DNA from: an uncultured Hyphomonas sp.
Lineage (GTDB): Bacteria > Pseudomonadota > Alphaproteobacteria > Caulobacterales > Hyphomonadaceae
Assembly (NCBI RefSeq): GCF_963675305.1
Contig: NZ_OY776147.1
Span: forward strand, 2,170,001 to 2,234,000
Length of the DNA: 64,000 bases
Reading direction: 5' to 3'
Positions within the stretch are counted from its first letter, which is position 1. Every line of letters begins with the position of its first letter. Shown one piece after another: positions 24,666-33,591 of the stretch. The notes under the pieces were generated by a model. That model was not told where the DNA came from. It worked only from the letters and a program-made list of their open reading frames with translations, and ran no database searches. The position numbers were made by a program, and so were the translations under genes.

Positions 24666-26513
24666 ATGGTTAAATCAATGGCCGGCCGACACATGCCTTC
24701 TCGCCCCCGCCAGACGGGTTCGGGCCTTGCCCGTCGTGCTGCCAGCCTCGCGCTGGTGGGCACCCTTTCGGCATGCACGCTTCTGGGCGGAAACGCGAGC
24801 GGCAATGGCGTGACCGGCACCCAGTATGCCGCCGCCTCCCTGGACGGCCTGCCGGACCATCTTGCCGACCGCACCAAAGCCGTTCTGCAGACCTACAAGA
24901 CGCCGCCCGCCTCCCTGCTGGAAGCCCGCCGCCGGGCAGACAGCGCCGCCGGAACGGTCGAGGAATTCCTCGCCTCCGAGGGCTACCTCGCCGCCAGCGC
25001 CATTCCCCGGCGGATCGACAGCGCGGCCACTACCCCCCGTATCGACGTCATCCCCGGCAAGCGGTTCCGCATCGCCTCGGTCTCGGTCGACTATGATGGC
25101 GAGGTGGACGACAAGACCCGCGCCGAACTCGACAAGGCGCAGAAAGGCCTGCTGATCGGCGGCCCGGCGCACACAAGCTCCATCGAGCGGATGGACAAGG
25201 TGCTGCTGAACCATCTCAGGGATGCCGGCTATGCCTTTGCCGAAAGCGCAGACATCGACGTGCTGGCCTCGCGGCAGGACGCGACGGTGGAGGTCACCTA
25301 CAAGCTGACCCCCGGTCCGCGCGTCAAACTCGGCGAGCTGGTCCTGCCGGACGAAACCAGTGTGCGCCCGCGCGCCGTCCGCGTCATGCGAAGCTGGAAA
25401 CCCGGCGACTATTACACGCCTGAAAAGATCCGGACACTGAGAACACGTCTTCGTTCGTCCAGCCTGTATGACGGCATCGGCATCGAGATCGCCGAGGCAC
25501 CCGATGCCGACGGCACCTATTCGGTGGAACTGAAACTGGCCGAAGCAAAACCCCGCTCCATCGGGATCGGCGCCTCCCTCTCCACGACAGAGGGCGCCGG
25601 CGTGGACGCCTTCTGGGAGCGGCGCAACCTGACTGGCCGAGGCGACACATTGCGCGTGGATGGCGCCGTCGCCAATCTCAGCCGCGACCTGACCGTCAGT
25701 TACGAACTGCCGAATATCGGCCGCTATGGCCGGACGCTGGATCTGGAAACCGGCGTCCGCCAGCAGGAAACGGACGCCTATGACCTGTCCGGTTTCAAAA
25801 CCGGCGCCACCCTGTCCCAGCCGTTCAACAAGAACTTCACCATCTCGGCCGGCGCCTTTGTCGATGTGACCCGGACGGTCGAGTATGAGCTGACGCGCTC
25901 CGGTCCGTCCGACCCGATCGACCAGGTGACCTTCTTCGTGCCGCTCAGCGGCACCTATGACACGGTGAAGAACAGGCTGGACCCACAGGACGGCAACCGC
26001 CTGTTCCTCACCCTCGAACCCAGTGTCTCAAGCGGGACGGTCAACGCCGTCTACACGCGTTACCTGACCAATGCGGCGACCTACCATTCGCTCACGGACA
26101 GCCTGATCGCCGCAGCACGTGTCGAAGCCGGCGGCTTCCTTGGCGACACGGATGTGCCGGCAGACCGCCTGTTCTTCGCAGGCGGCGGCGGCACCGTGCG
26201 CGGTTATGCCTACCAGTCCCTGTCGCCGCAGAACGCAGATGGCGATTATGTCGGCGGCGAAGCCCTGTTCGACGCCTCCTTCGAACTGCGCTGGCGCAAA
26301 TCGAAACGCTGGGGCTATGCCGCCTTTGTCGATACCGGCGCAGCGTCCACGGACTTCGGCGCCGTCTTTGGCGACCTGCGCACCGCGGCCGGACTCGGCG
26401 TGCGCTATTATCCGGGCTTCGGGCCGATCCGGCTGGATATCGCCACGCCGATCAGTCCGCGCGAGGGCGACGATCCGGTTCAGGTCTATATTTCCATCGG
26501 GCAGGCCTTCTGA
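24666..26513 (+). CDS. tamA: TamA-type BamA-family outer-membrane protein with lipobox
   Basis: 615 residues. POTRA-like repeats occupy about 95-295 (EEFLASEGYLAA, GKRFRIASVSVDYDG, LRDAGYAFAESADIDV, KLGELVLPDETS) and a 16-strand Omp85 barrel follows (about 300-615), with the FFAGGGGTVRGYAYQSLSP lid motif and a final aromatic residue (QAF end). TamA with TamB moves lipids and helps insert autotransporters at the outer membrane. The signal sequence is unusual: LVGTLSAC (Cys37) looks like a lipobox, which would acylate the N-terminus. ATG at 24666, 24678 or 24693 could be the start; none has a clear ribosome site. Its TGA overlaps the tamB ATG (TGATG). Confidence 0.92.
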   Translation: MVKSMAGRHMPSRPRQTGSGLARRAASLALVGTLSACTLLGGNASGNGVTGTQYAAASLDGLPDHLADRTKAVLQTYKTPPASLLEARRRADSAAGTVEEFLASEGYLAASAIPRRIDSAATTPRIDVIPGKRFRIASVSVDYDGEVDDKTRAELDKAQKGLLIGGPAHTSSIERMDKVLLNHLRDAGYAFAESADIDVLASRQDATVEVTYKLTPGPRVKLGELVLPDETSVRPRAVRVMRSWKPGDYYTPEKIRTLRTRLRSSSLYDGIGIEIAEAPDADGTYSVELKLAEAKPRSIGIGASLSTTEGAGVDAFWERRNLTGRGDTLRVDGAVANLSRDLTVSYELPNIGRYGRTLDLETGVRQQETDAYDLSGFKTGATLSQPFNKNFTISAGAFVDVTRTVEYELTRSGPSDPIDQVTFFVPLSGTYDTVKNRLDPQDGNRLFLTLEPSVSSGTVNAVYTRYLTNAATYHSLTDSLIAAARVEAGGFLGDTDVPADRLFFAGGGGTVRGYAYQSLSPQNADGDYVGGEALFDASFELRWRKSKRWGYAAFVDTGAASTDFGAVFGDLRTAAGLGVRYYPGFGPIRLDIATPISPREGDDPVQVYISIGQAF

Positions 26514-29500
26514 TGCCAGCCCTCTCCAAATTCCTTTCCCCGATCCGGAAACATCCCTGGCTGTCCGCGGCTGCCGGCCTGTTGCTGGTCGTCATTGTGA
26601 CGCTGATTTCGGCACGCCTCTGGATCTCCAGCGATGGCGGCCGCGCCTGGCTGCTCTCGCAGATCGATGGCCGCAAGGCAGGTGCCTATGGCACGATCGA
26701 AGCCGAAGGCCTCTCCGGCGATCCGCTGGGCAAGATGTACCTGCGGCGCCTGGCCGTGCGCGATGCGGACGGCGAATGGGTCGTGGCGCAAAACATCTCT
26801 GTTGACTGGGCCCCGATGGCGCTGGTCTCCGGCCTGGTCGATGTGAAAGCCCTGTCGGCGGGCGAGCTCAATTTCATCCGCCGCCCGGTGACGGAGAAAC
26901 AGCCGCCGTCTGAAGGCGGCGGCAATATCCGCATACAGCTCCGTAGCCTGACCATTCCGGACCTCGCCTTCCAGGAAGGCTTTGCCGGGCCGGAAGCGCA
27001 TTTCAATGTCAGCGGCCGGTTCGACCAGGACGGGCGCACAATCACCGCCCGGCTCGACGCCACGCCGCGCGATGCCGGCACGGACCGGTTCCTCATCGAC
27101 CTGCACCGGGACGACACCGGCCCGTTCAGCCTCGATGCCGACATTCATGGTGCCCCGGACGGGGTGATCGCGAACCTGATCGGTCTCGACACCGGCACCG
27201 GCGTGTCGCTGAAAGCCACCGCCTCCGGAACGCCGGAGTCTGCCACGGGCGACGCCACGCTGACCATCGGCGACCAGCCCGCCGCCACGGCAGAGCTGAC
27301 GATCAAGGACAAGCGCCTCACAGCCAATGCCAATCTCGACGCCACGCACCTGCCCATGCTGGACCGCCAGCTGGTCACGCTGATCGGCGACAGCGCCAGC
27401 GTCCGCATCGAAAGCACGACCGGGCGGCGCGAAGCCCCCTTCGGCGTGGAGACATCTCTGCGGGCCGGCACGCTGTCGGTTCGCAGCAAGATCGACACGC
27501 GCAACTGGACGCTGACCGAAGCGGCAGATCTTGACGCGGAAGTGACCGACCTCCAGCCCCTTCTGGGCGAGCCCGGCAAACTCGCTTTCACCGGCATTGC
27601 GGCAAAGGACGGCAAGGACTGGCTGCTGCAGGGCAAGGCCGGGCTGGATGTCAGCGGCGAGGCGGCCCTGCCCTTCAAGCGCGCGGAAGGCCCGCTAAAA
27701 GTCACCATCGGCCAGGACGACATCCGCTTCACGGGCGACCTGAAACTGACCCGCCTGCTTGGCAATGTCAGCGCCGCCGCGCCGTTGTTCGGGGAAACCA
27801 CCGCCCTCCGCGCCGAAGGCTATTACGCCCGCACCGCCCGCCAGCTCGTATTTGAGAAGGCCGACGCTGCGCTGGCCAAAGGCCGGCTTTCAGCGAATGG
27901 TACGATCGATCTTTCCGCCCGCACGCTGGACCTGTCCGGCACGCTCGCCACCGCGCTGGGCGGGCTGGCCGGCAATATGCGCGGACAGGTCTCAGGGCCA
28001 TTCTCCGTCACCGGCGGCCTGACCCGGCCGGCCGTGGAGTTCAGCCTCGCGGCAAGCGACTTTGCGGGCCTGCCCGATCCGCTGCTCCAGCTGACCGGCA
28101 CCGCGCCTAAACTCGACGCATCGCTCAAGGTCAAATCGGGCGCGCTGAACGTCGCCTCGGCGACGCTGGCCGGCGAGCGCGCCAAGGTGACGGCGAAAGG
28201 CGACTGGGCCTGGTCCGGCACGAGCGAGTTGCGCGCAGTCATCGACCAGTCCGCCCCGGTCAGCGCAGGTGGCTGGGACGTCACGCTTAATCATGGCGTC
28301 GTCCGGATTGGTCATGGCCAGAACCGCATTGATTATGACATCGAAACCTCCGGCGGCAGTGCATCCGGCGCCGGGCGGCAGGTCGAAGATCTCGCCCTCA
28401 CAGCAAAGCTGACCAGCGCCGGCAACCGTATCAGCGGCCCGCTCACCCTGCGCGCCATGGCCGATGGCGAACCGGTTTCGGCAGATGCCAACCTGGTGCG
28501 CGCAGACGGCCTCACCCAGCTGACCGGCCTCACCGGCACGCTTGGCCCCGGCACGTTCAGCGGCGCCGCCTCGCTGGCCGATTCCGGCGACCTGACGGGC
28601 GATATCGACGTCGACGGCACGGCCCTCTCCTGGAGCAGCGGCGAAGTCCGCGAAGCACAGGGCAACATCCATTTCGAGCGCAAGGGCGACGACCCGTTCG
28701 CCCTGAAGGCAGACCTGAACGTCACCGACCTCGCCCTCGGCCCCGGCCGGGCGCTGGTCTTCGACAAGGCAAGCGCCACGCTGCGCAACGCCCCGGAAGG
28801 CTATGACATCCGCGCCCGGCTGATTTCCGAAGTGCCGACCTATCCGACCGACCTGACCTTCATCGCCTCGGCCAGCTTCGGCGAACCCGCCGCGAGCGGC
28901 ATGTTCGAACTCTCGGGCACCGCCCTCGGTGAGCCCATCGCCACCGCCGCGCCGGCCCACTGGAGGCTGGGCGAGACGCCGGAACTCGACGCCGACATTT
29001 CCCTGCTGAGCGGCCGGTTCAAGGCAGGCTTCACCGGCGGCGGGGACGACACCCGCCTCGTCTTCGATGCGACCGGGATCGACCTCAGCCCGGTGCTCGC
29101 GCTCTATGAGACCACGACCAACCGGACCCATCTTGAAGGCCATGGCGACCTGCGCGTGTTCGGCGCAGATCCGTCCGGCACGGTTCATGTCGTGGCCGCC
29201 AGCGATGTGCCGGGGCTCGACTCTTCCTTCATGCTGAACCTCGACGGCACGCTGAACCGCAACAGCCTCTCCATCGACCTGAAAAGCGACTATGGCGGCC
29301 GCCTCGTGCTGACAGGCAGCGCCGATGTGCCGGTGACCGCCGAAGCCGGCAAGCTGGTCGCGCCGGACCGGACAGCCGCGCTGAAAGGCCAGGCCAGCCT
29401 GACCGGCGACCTCGCCGTGCTGCGGACGGCCGCCCTCGCCTATGGCCATGATATCAGCGGCCAGATCGACGCCTCCGCCAGCCTCGCCGGGACGCTCGAC

Positions 29501-30628
29501 GCCCCCGCCTACAAGGCAAAGGCGAGCCTCCGGGACGGTACCTACGAACTCGGCAGCATGGGCTTCCAGCTGTCCGCTGTCTCTGCCGATGCCGACTATG
29601 ACGGAGACGTCCTGAATGTGACCGGCAAGGCCAGCGCGCCGGGCGGCGGCTCGTTCTCGCTGGACGGCCGCCTCGCCGGTGAACGCACCGATCTCGAAGC
29701 CGATTTCCAGAACCTGCTGCTCTATAATCGCGACGGCGATAATGCGCGTGGCACGGGCAAGCTCGTCCTGTCAGACAGCGCCGATGCGCGAAACCTGTCC
29801 GGCGACGTGACCATCACACAGGCGCGCTATTCGCTCGACAATCTTCCCTCATCGCGCCCGCACGCGCTGGACGTGCGCTGGACGGACGACCCGCCTGCCG
29901 AGCCGGGCACCAGCCGCCTGCGCCGGACGCTCGCCCTCGACATCGCCATCAATGCCGACCGCCGCGTCTATGTGACGGGCCGCGGCCTCGACAGCGAATG
30001 GAAGGCAGATCTCAAGCTGACCGGTACGCCGGCCGCTCCCCGCCTCAACGGCACGACGACGCTGATCCGCGGCGACCTCGACCTGGCAGGCCGGCCGTTC
30101 GTGTTCGACACCGGAACCATCACGTTCGATGGCCCGGTCAACCGCGCCCAGATCAATCTCTCGGCCGACCGTACGGTGAATGGGTTCAAGGTGCAGGCCA
30201 ATGTGACCGGGTCGCCGCTGAAGCCCGTCATCGAGCTCTCCAGCTCCCCGGACCTGCCACAGGACGAAATCCTCTCCCGGCTGCTGTTCGGACGGTCTTC
30301 GATGGACCTGTCGGCCCTGGAAGCAGCCCAGCTGGCCAACACGATCGCGACCCTGTCGGGCAATTCGACGGGCTTTGACCCGGCCAGCGAGGTTCAGGCG
30401 GCACTCGGCGTCGACCGATTCACGATCGGGACATCAGAATCAGGCAGCGCCGAGATCGGTGTTGGCCAATATCTGAGCGATGATGTGTATCTGGAGCTGA
30501 AATCTGCAGGCGCTGAAGGCAGCTCTGTGGAGGTCGAATGGCAGCCCCGGCCACAGGTTTCCGTCACCTCGGAAACGACGGCGACAGGTGAGAGCAAAGT
30601 CTCCATCCGGTGGAAAAAAGACTACTGA
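26513..30628 (+). CDS. tamB: Translocation and assembly module protein TamB
   Basis: 1371 residues. A single N-terminal membrane helix (about 18-38) anchors it in the inner membrane; the remainder is a long series of beta-strand repeats, as in the TamB/AsmA bridge proteins that form a hydrophobic groove across the periplasm. The C-terminal DUF490 region (about 1030-1371) is clear from QINLSADRTVNGFKVQANVTGS, SSPDLPQDEILSRLLFGRS split by turns, and the ending EVEWQPRPQVSVTSETT. It overlaps tamA by one base, so both are translated together. A 12-bp palindrome CTGTCGCGACAG lies just downstream, without a U tract. Confidence 0.94.
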   Translation: MPALSKFLSPIRKHPWLSAAAGLLLVVIVTLISARLWISSDGGRAWLLSQIDGRKAGAYGTIEAEGLSGDPLGKMYLRRLAVRDADGEWVVAQNISVDWAPMALVSGLVDVKALSAGELNFIRRPVTEKQPPSEGGGNIRIQLRSLTIPDLAFQEGFAGPEAHFNVSGRFDQDGRTITARLDATPRDAGTDRFLIDLHRDDTGPFSLDADIHGAPDGVIANLIGLDTGTGVSLKATASGTPESATGDATLTIGDQPAATAELTIKDKRLTANANLDATHLPMLDRQLVTLIGDSASVRIESTTGRREAPFGVETSLRAGTLSVRSKIDTRNWTLTEAADLDAEVTDLQPLLGEPGKLAFTGIAAKDGKDWLLQGKAGLDVSGEAALPFKRAEGPLKVTIGQDDIRFTGDLKLTRLLGNVSAAAPLFGETTALRAEGYYARTARQLVFEKADAALAKGRLSANGTIDLSARTLDLSGTLATALGGLAGNMRGQVSGPFSVTGGLTRPAVEFSLAASDFAGLPDPLLQLTGTAPKLDASLKVKSGALNVASATLAGERAKVTAKGDWAWSGTSELRAVIDQSAPVSAGGWDVTLNHGVVRIGHGQNRIDYDIETSGGSASGAGRQVEDLALTAKLTSAGNRISGPLTLRAMADGEPVSADANLVRADGLTQLTGLTGTLGPGTFSGAASLADSGDLTGDIDVDGTALSWSSGEVREAQGNIHFERKGDDPFALKADLNVTDLALGPGRALVFDKASATLRNAPEGYDIRARLISEVPTYPTDLTFIASASFGEPAASGMFELSGTALGEPIATAAPAHWRLGETPELDADISLLSGRFKAGFTGGGDDTRLVFDATGIDLSPVLALYETTTNRTHLEGHGDLRVFGADPSGTVHVVAASDVPGLDSSFMLNLDGTLNRNSLSIDLKSDYGGRLVLTGSADVPVTAEAGKLVAPDRTAALKGQASLTGDLAVLRTAALAYGHDISGQIDASASLAGTLDAPAYKAKASLRDGTYELGSMGFQLSAVSADADYDGDVLNVTGKASAPGGGSFSLDGRLAGERTDLEADFQNLLLYNRDGDNARGTGKLVLSDSADARNLSGDVTITQARYSLDNLPSSRPHALDVRWTDDPPAEPGTSRLRRTLALDIAINADRRVYVTGRGLDSEWKADLKLTGTPAAPRLNGTTTLIRGDLDLAGRPFVFDTGTITFDGPVNRAQINLSADRTVNGFKVQANVTGSPLKPVIELSSSPDLPQDEILSRLLFGRSSMDLSALEAAQLANTIATLSGNSTGFDPASEVQAALGVDRFTIGTSESGSAEIGVGQYLSDDVYLELKSAGAEGSSVEVEWQPRPQVSVTSETTATGESKVSIRWKKDY

Positions 30629-30893
30629 CGTCGCCCCAAAAGTCCTGTCGCGACAGCAACTTATACAAGAACAGCCCCCGCTAGCGGACCGCCCGCACCC
30701 TTCGGGATAAAGCGTGTATTTATAGATGATTAGGGTGGACTTTTGTCCCTGTTTCCAAAATATAACATTCGCTACCTTACAGCCTGACCGGGTTGGTCTT
30801 TCATTTTTTTTATAAGCACCAAAGTTGCTTCTACACCCTTAGAGAGAACACGTTCCAATCAGAAATCCGTAAACTTCTGAGGACATAGAAAAA

Positions 30894-31271
30894 GTGCCAG
30901 CTCGCCGACAGACTACATCCCGCGCCCCAACCGCAATCGACCAGATGGTTGGAGAAAAAATTCGCAAACTTCGTCTCGATCGCAACATGACCCTGGCCGA
31001 ACTCGGCACGGAACTGGGTATTTCTCACCAACAGCTGCAGAAATACGAAACCGGTACCAACCGCCTGAGCGCCGGCATGTTGTCGAATGTCGCTGACGTG
31101 CTGCGCGTCGAAATTACCGATCTGTTCGAAGACACCAAAGCCAATGCGGGCAACGCGCCCGATCCGCTGGAAAAGGCCCGTAACGAGTGCCACTCCTGGG
31201 TCAACCGCGCCAATTCGGTGGAAAAGCTGGGCGCCATGGCCCGCGTGCTCAAGGCGCTGTCGGCCGACTGA
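30894..31271 (+). CDS. XRE-family HTH transcriptional regulator
   Basis: 125 residues from a GTG at 30894 (GAGG is 11 nt upstream, a little far; ATG at 30945 is an alternative). The Cro/C1-type helix-turn-helix occupies about 18-75: IRKLRLDRNMTLAELGTELGIS, then HQQLQKYETGTNRLSAGML. It belongs with the small alphaproteobacterial XRE regulators of the PraR type that control surface and developmental genes; that family link is from memory. The C-terminal 45 residues are helical. A 265-nt leader with a run of T precedes it, so post-transcriptional control is possible. Confidence 0.87.
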   Translation: MPARRQTTSRAPTAIDQMVGEKIRKLRLDRNMTLAELGTELGISHQQLQKYETGTNRLSAGMLSNVADVLRVEITDLFEDTKANAGNAPDPLEKARNECHSWVNRANSVEKLGAMARVLKALSAD

Positions 31272-31293
31272 TCTGCCTCTCGGATATTCGTTG

Positions 31294-31333
31294 ATCGCCC
31301 GGCTTTCAGGCTCGCCTAGAAAGTCCGGGCGAT
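31294..31333. terminator. Long hairpin between convergent genes, probable bidirectional terminator
   Basis: ATCGCCCGG pairs with CCGGGCGAT, CTTTC with GAAAG, and AGGC with GCCT around a two-base loop: 18 base pairs with two single-base bulges. It begins 22 nt after the XRE stop and contains the lysR stop codon (31316-31318). There is only a weak T run on either side. Confidence 0.6.
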
Positions 31334-32305
31334 TTGCGATCCCGCGCCGCGTTTCACCTGCTCAGGATGCACGAACGCATCCCGGAACCAGGCGATCCGG
31401 CGCTCGTCGAAAATCGTCCACAGCCAGTCCAGCACAGCCTGGCCCTGCGGCAGGCGGCGGACACGTTCGGTGTAGGTCAGCCAGAACTGGATCGGGGCAA
31501 TCTCGGGCAGGTTCAGCGGCTGAAGCCGGCTGTCCAACTCTCCCAGATAGGAAGGCAGCACCGCGATACCGCCACCATTCGCACAGACCTCGATCATGGC
31601 CGCGGCTGAATTGGTCACCAGCGAATAATCGATCATCTTCTTCAGCTCAGCCACCCGCGGCGCCCAGCGCTCGATCTGGTGGACATAGCCTTCATGAAGG
31701 ATCGTCTTGTAGCGATAATATTCGAACAGACTGTTCGGCAGCTGGCCGACCTCTTCCAGGTAAGCCTCAGAGGCGAAGCTCATATAATGGAGCACGCCCA
31801 GCTTCCGGCCGATGATTTCCGGCGATTTGGGCTCGGTAAACTGAATGGCAATGTCCGCCTCGCCCTCCATCAGGTCCGGCACCCGGTCCACCACGCGCAT
31901 CCGCAACTGGACCCTGGGATTCATCGCCTGAAATTGCGGCAGGCGCGGCGCGATCCAGTAAGGCCCGAGGCCGTCACCGGTCGCCAGCACAATACGGCCC
32001 TCGACATCCCGGTCGCGATGACCGGCATGCTCGAAGACTTCGTTCACAGACTCGGCCATCGCATGGATATGGCTGAGGGCGATCCGGCCGGCATCCGTCA
32101 GCTCCACCCCGCGCGTCGTCCGCACAAGCAGGACCGTGCTGAGGTCCTTTTCCAGCTGGTCGATCTTGCGTCCGATGGTGGGGGCGGATTCCTGGAGACG
32201 GTGCGCGGCGGCATTCATGCTGCCCAGTTCCGCAACGACGCGGAACACGCGCATATTATCCCAGTCCATCCGCTCGGTCATTATCGTGCCATCTGGTTCA
32301 CTCAA
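31316..32305 (-). CDS. LysR-family transcriptional regulator
   Basis: 329 residues from a TTG at 32305, preceded by GGAGAGG at 8 nt; ATG at 32281 is in frame eight codons later but has no ribosome site. The winged helix-turn-helix lies at about 12-70 (MRVFRVVAELGSMNAAAHRLQ; SAPTIGRKIDQLEKDL), followed by a linker helix and the two-lobed effector-binding domain (about 100-300; RIVLATGDGLGPYWIAPRLP, ANGGGIAVLPSYLG). The target genes are not obvious: the neighbours are tRNA-Thr upstream and a convergent XRE regulator, so it is not divergent from a metabolic operon as many LysR genes are. Confidence 0.9.
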   Translation of the reverse strand: MSEPDGTIMTERMDWDNMRVFRVVAELGSMNAAAHRLQESAPTIGRKIDQLEKDLSTVLLVRTTRGVELTDAGRIALSHIHAMAESVNEVFEHAGHRDRDVEGRIVLATGDGLGPYWIAPRLPQFQAMNPRVQLRMRVVDRVPDLMEGEADIAIQFTEPKSPEIIGRKLGVLHYMSFASEAYLEEVGQLPNSLFEYYRYKTILHEGYVHQIERWAPRVAELKKMIDYSLVTNSAAAMIEVCANGGGIAVLPSYLGELDSRLQPLNLPEIAPIQFWLTYTERVRRLPQGQAVLDWLWTIFDERRIAWFRDAFVHPEQVKRGAGSQIARTF

Positions 32306-32418
32306 CGCCGTCACCTCTCCCCATCTGGAACAGAAGACTACACAGGCTAGATGTCGCCAGCGCAATACTTTCGCGCAGATTGGAGAAGCTTTGATCCAGG
32401 GATGCCGGGAAATTCCCA

Positions 32419-32494
32419 TGGTGCCGGCTGCAGGACTCGAACCCGCGACCCTCTGATTACAAATCAGATGCTCTACCAGCTGAGCTAAGCCGGC
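32419..32494 (-). tRNA. tRNA-Thr (anticodon TGT), CCA encoded
   Basis: Reading the minus strand, a 7-bp acceptor stem (GCCGGCT with AGCCGGC), D arm with AGCTCAGCTGGTAGAGC, anticodon stem TCTGA/TCAGA around the loop TTTGTAA (anticodon TGT), variable loop GGGTC and T arm with GGTTCGAGTCC are all present. The 3' CCA is encoded at 32421-32419. Total length 76 nt. Confidence 0.97.
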
Positions 32495-32864
32495 CCATGA
32501 GGAAACCCGTCACTAATGGGAAGTCCGCCCGGATGCAAGCAGGTCGCCCACTCCGGATGCACGAGGCGGGCATTTCCGGCCCGGGGACAGGCCACCTGCT
32601 GCCCCGGAGGTGCCACATTTGAGCGGAAATTTCGCCTGACGCGCGAGCCACGCCTCGCTCCCACATAGCCAAAACACTGTTATATCTAGGCTTTCCCTCC
32701 GCCAGTCAGAATTCACCCAATTTCCTTGGCACCGCCTCATTCGCCCCGGTGGCTGCACAATTCGGCCTCAAACCGCGCCTATCCCATTCTTCATGAAGAG
32801 GCACAGGAACCGGAAGAGTTCCCAGGGATTGATGGAGCAAGATATGAGCACGAAGGAGACAATC
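32495..32864. other. 370-nt intergenic region
   Basis: Between tRNA-Thr (minus) and the small OmpA-like gene (plus). On the minus strand TTGCAT followed by CATTAG about 20 nt before the tRNA start is a weak promoter candidate. On the plus strand an AT-rich TTATATCTAG near 32680 could be a -10 region, giving a leader of about 180 nt. I see no convincing gene or hairpin. Confidence 0.45.
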
Positions 32865-33344
32865 ATGAAACGCACGTTGTTCGCTGCCGCCGGGCTGGGC
32901 CTTGTTGGCGCCCTCGTTGCGCTGCCGGCCGTTTCCGATGCGCCCAAGCCGCCGCCGGCCGAGCCAGTCTATATCGCCCGCAAGCCTGTGTGTGAGGATA
33001 TGAAACTGTCCATCTATTTCCCGGCCTATGAGACCATGCTGTCTTCCTATTCAGTCCGGACACTGAATGCTGCCACCGACAGCCTCGACGGCTGCGCTGT
33101 GACCGACATCGATGTTGCCGTGGTGTCTGAAGAGGCCCACACCGATTCCGAAATGGCGCAATTGTCGGAAGCCCGCGCCGCTGCCGTGCTGCAGGCGCTG
33201 TCAGACCGGGGCATTTACGCCCCGCGCATCGAAACAAGTTTCAGCCAGGTGAACGCCAATGCGGCTTCCGCTGAAGTTCCGGCTGAGCCGATGGCGCGCC
33301 GTGTCGACATCAATCTCGATGTAAAGCCGCTCTACGGCCTCTGA
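32865..33344 (+). CDS. Small secreted OmpA-like protein
   Basis: 159 residues from ATG 32865, which has a perfect AAGGAG 6 nt upstream. A signal peptide covers about 1-25. The mature part resembles a shortened OmpA C-terminal domain: LSIYFPAYETML (strand one), a helix with SVRTLNAATDSLDGC, SEEAHTDSEMAQLSEARAAAVLQAL (matching the usual HTD and SxxRAxxVxxxL features) and ARRVDINLDV at the end. The peptidoglycan-binding Asp/Arg pair is partly kept (HTD, RRVDI). Two Cys at about 43 and 76 may form a disulfide. It is likely periplasmic; a wall-binding function is inferred. Confidence 0.8.
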   Translation: MKRTLFAAAGLGLVGALVALPAVSDAPKPPPAEPVYIARKPVCEDMKLSIYFPAYETMLSSYSVRTLNAATDSLDGCAVTDIDVAVVSEEAHTDSEMAQLSEARAAAVLQALSDRGIYAPRIETSFSQVNANAASAEVPAEPMARRVDINLDVKPLYGL

Positions 33345-33363
33345 TTCCGTTTCCTCTTAAGAC

Positions 33364-33394
33364 CGGTGCAGGTCAGATCACCGCGCCTGCACCG
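33364..33394 (+). terminator. Stem-loop downstream of the OmpA-like gene
   Basis: CGGTGCAGG (33364-33372) pairs perfectly with CCTGCACCG (33386-33394) over 9 bp with a 13-base loop, 20 nt after the stop. It is followed by a second hairpin and together they form a tandem terminator arrangement. Confidence 0.55.
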
Positions 33395-33400
33395 CTGACT

Positions 33401-33437
33401 GCCCCGGACCGGCCCTGCCGTTCCGGGGCCTTTCTTT
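33401..33437 (+). terminator. Rho-independent terminator
   Basis: GCCCCGGA (33401-33408) and TCCGGGGC (33422-33429) form an 8-bp stem with a 13-base loop, followed by CTTTCTTT. It ends the OmpA-like gene transcript before metG. Confidence 0.8.
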
Positions 33438-33591
33438 GCGGCGGGGCCGGAGAAGGCACTGATGCAATGCAGGTTTTTGTCTGTTGGAATTCTTTCATTT
33501 CCGCCACGCCGCGTTAAAAGACAGGCTCCGCGCGGCTGGAAGGTCGGAAATCGCGGTCCTGAAGGCACAAAACGGAAAAGACTGACACCCA

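Noticed and set aside
32457..32672. Short minus-strand frames upstream of tRNA-Thr
   Set aside because: One includes part of the tRNA itself and none has a ribosome site or plausible protein character.
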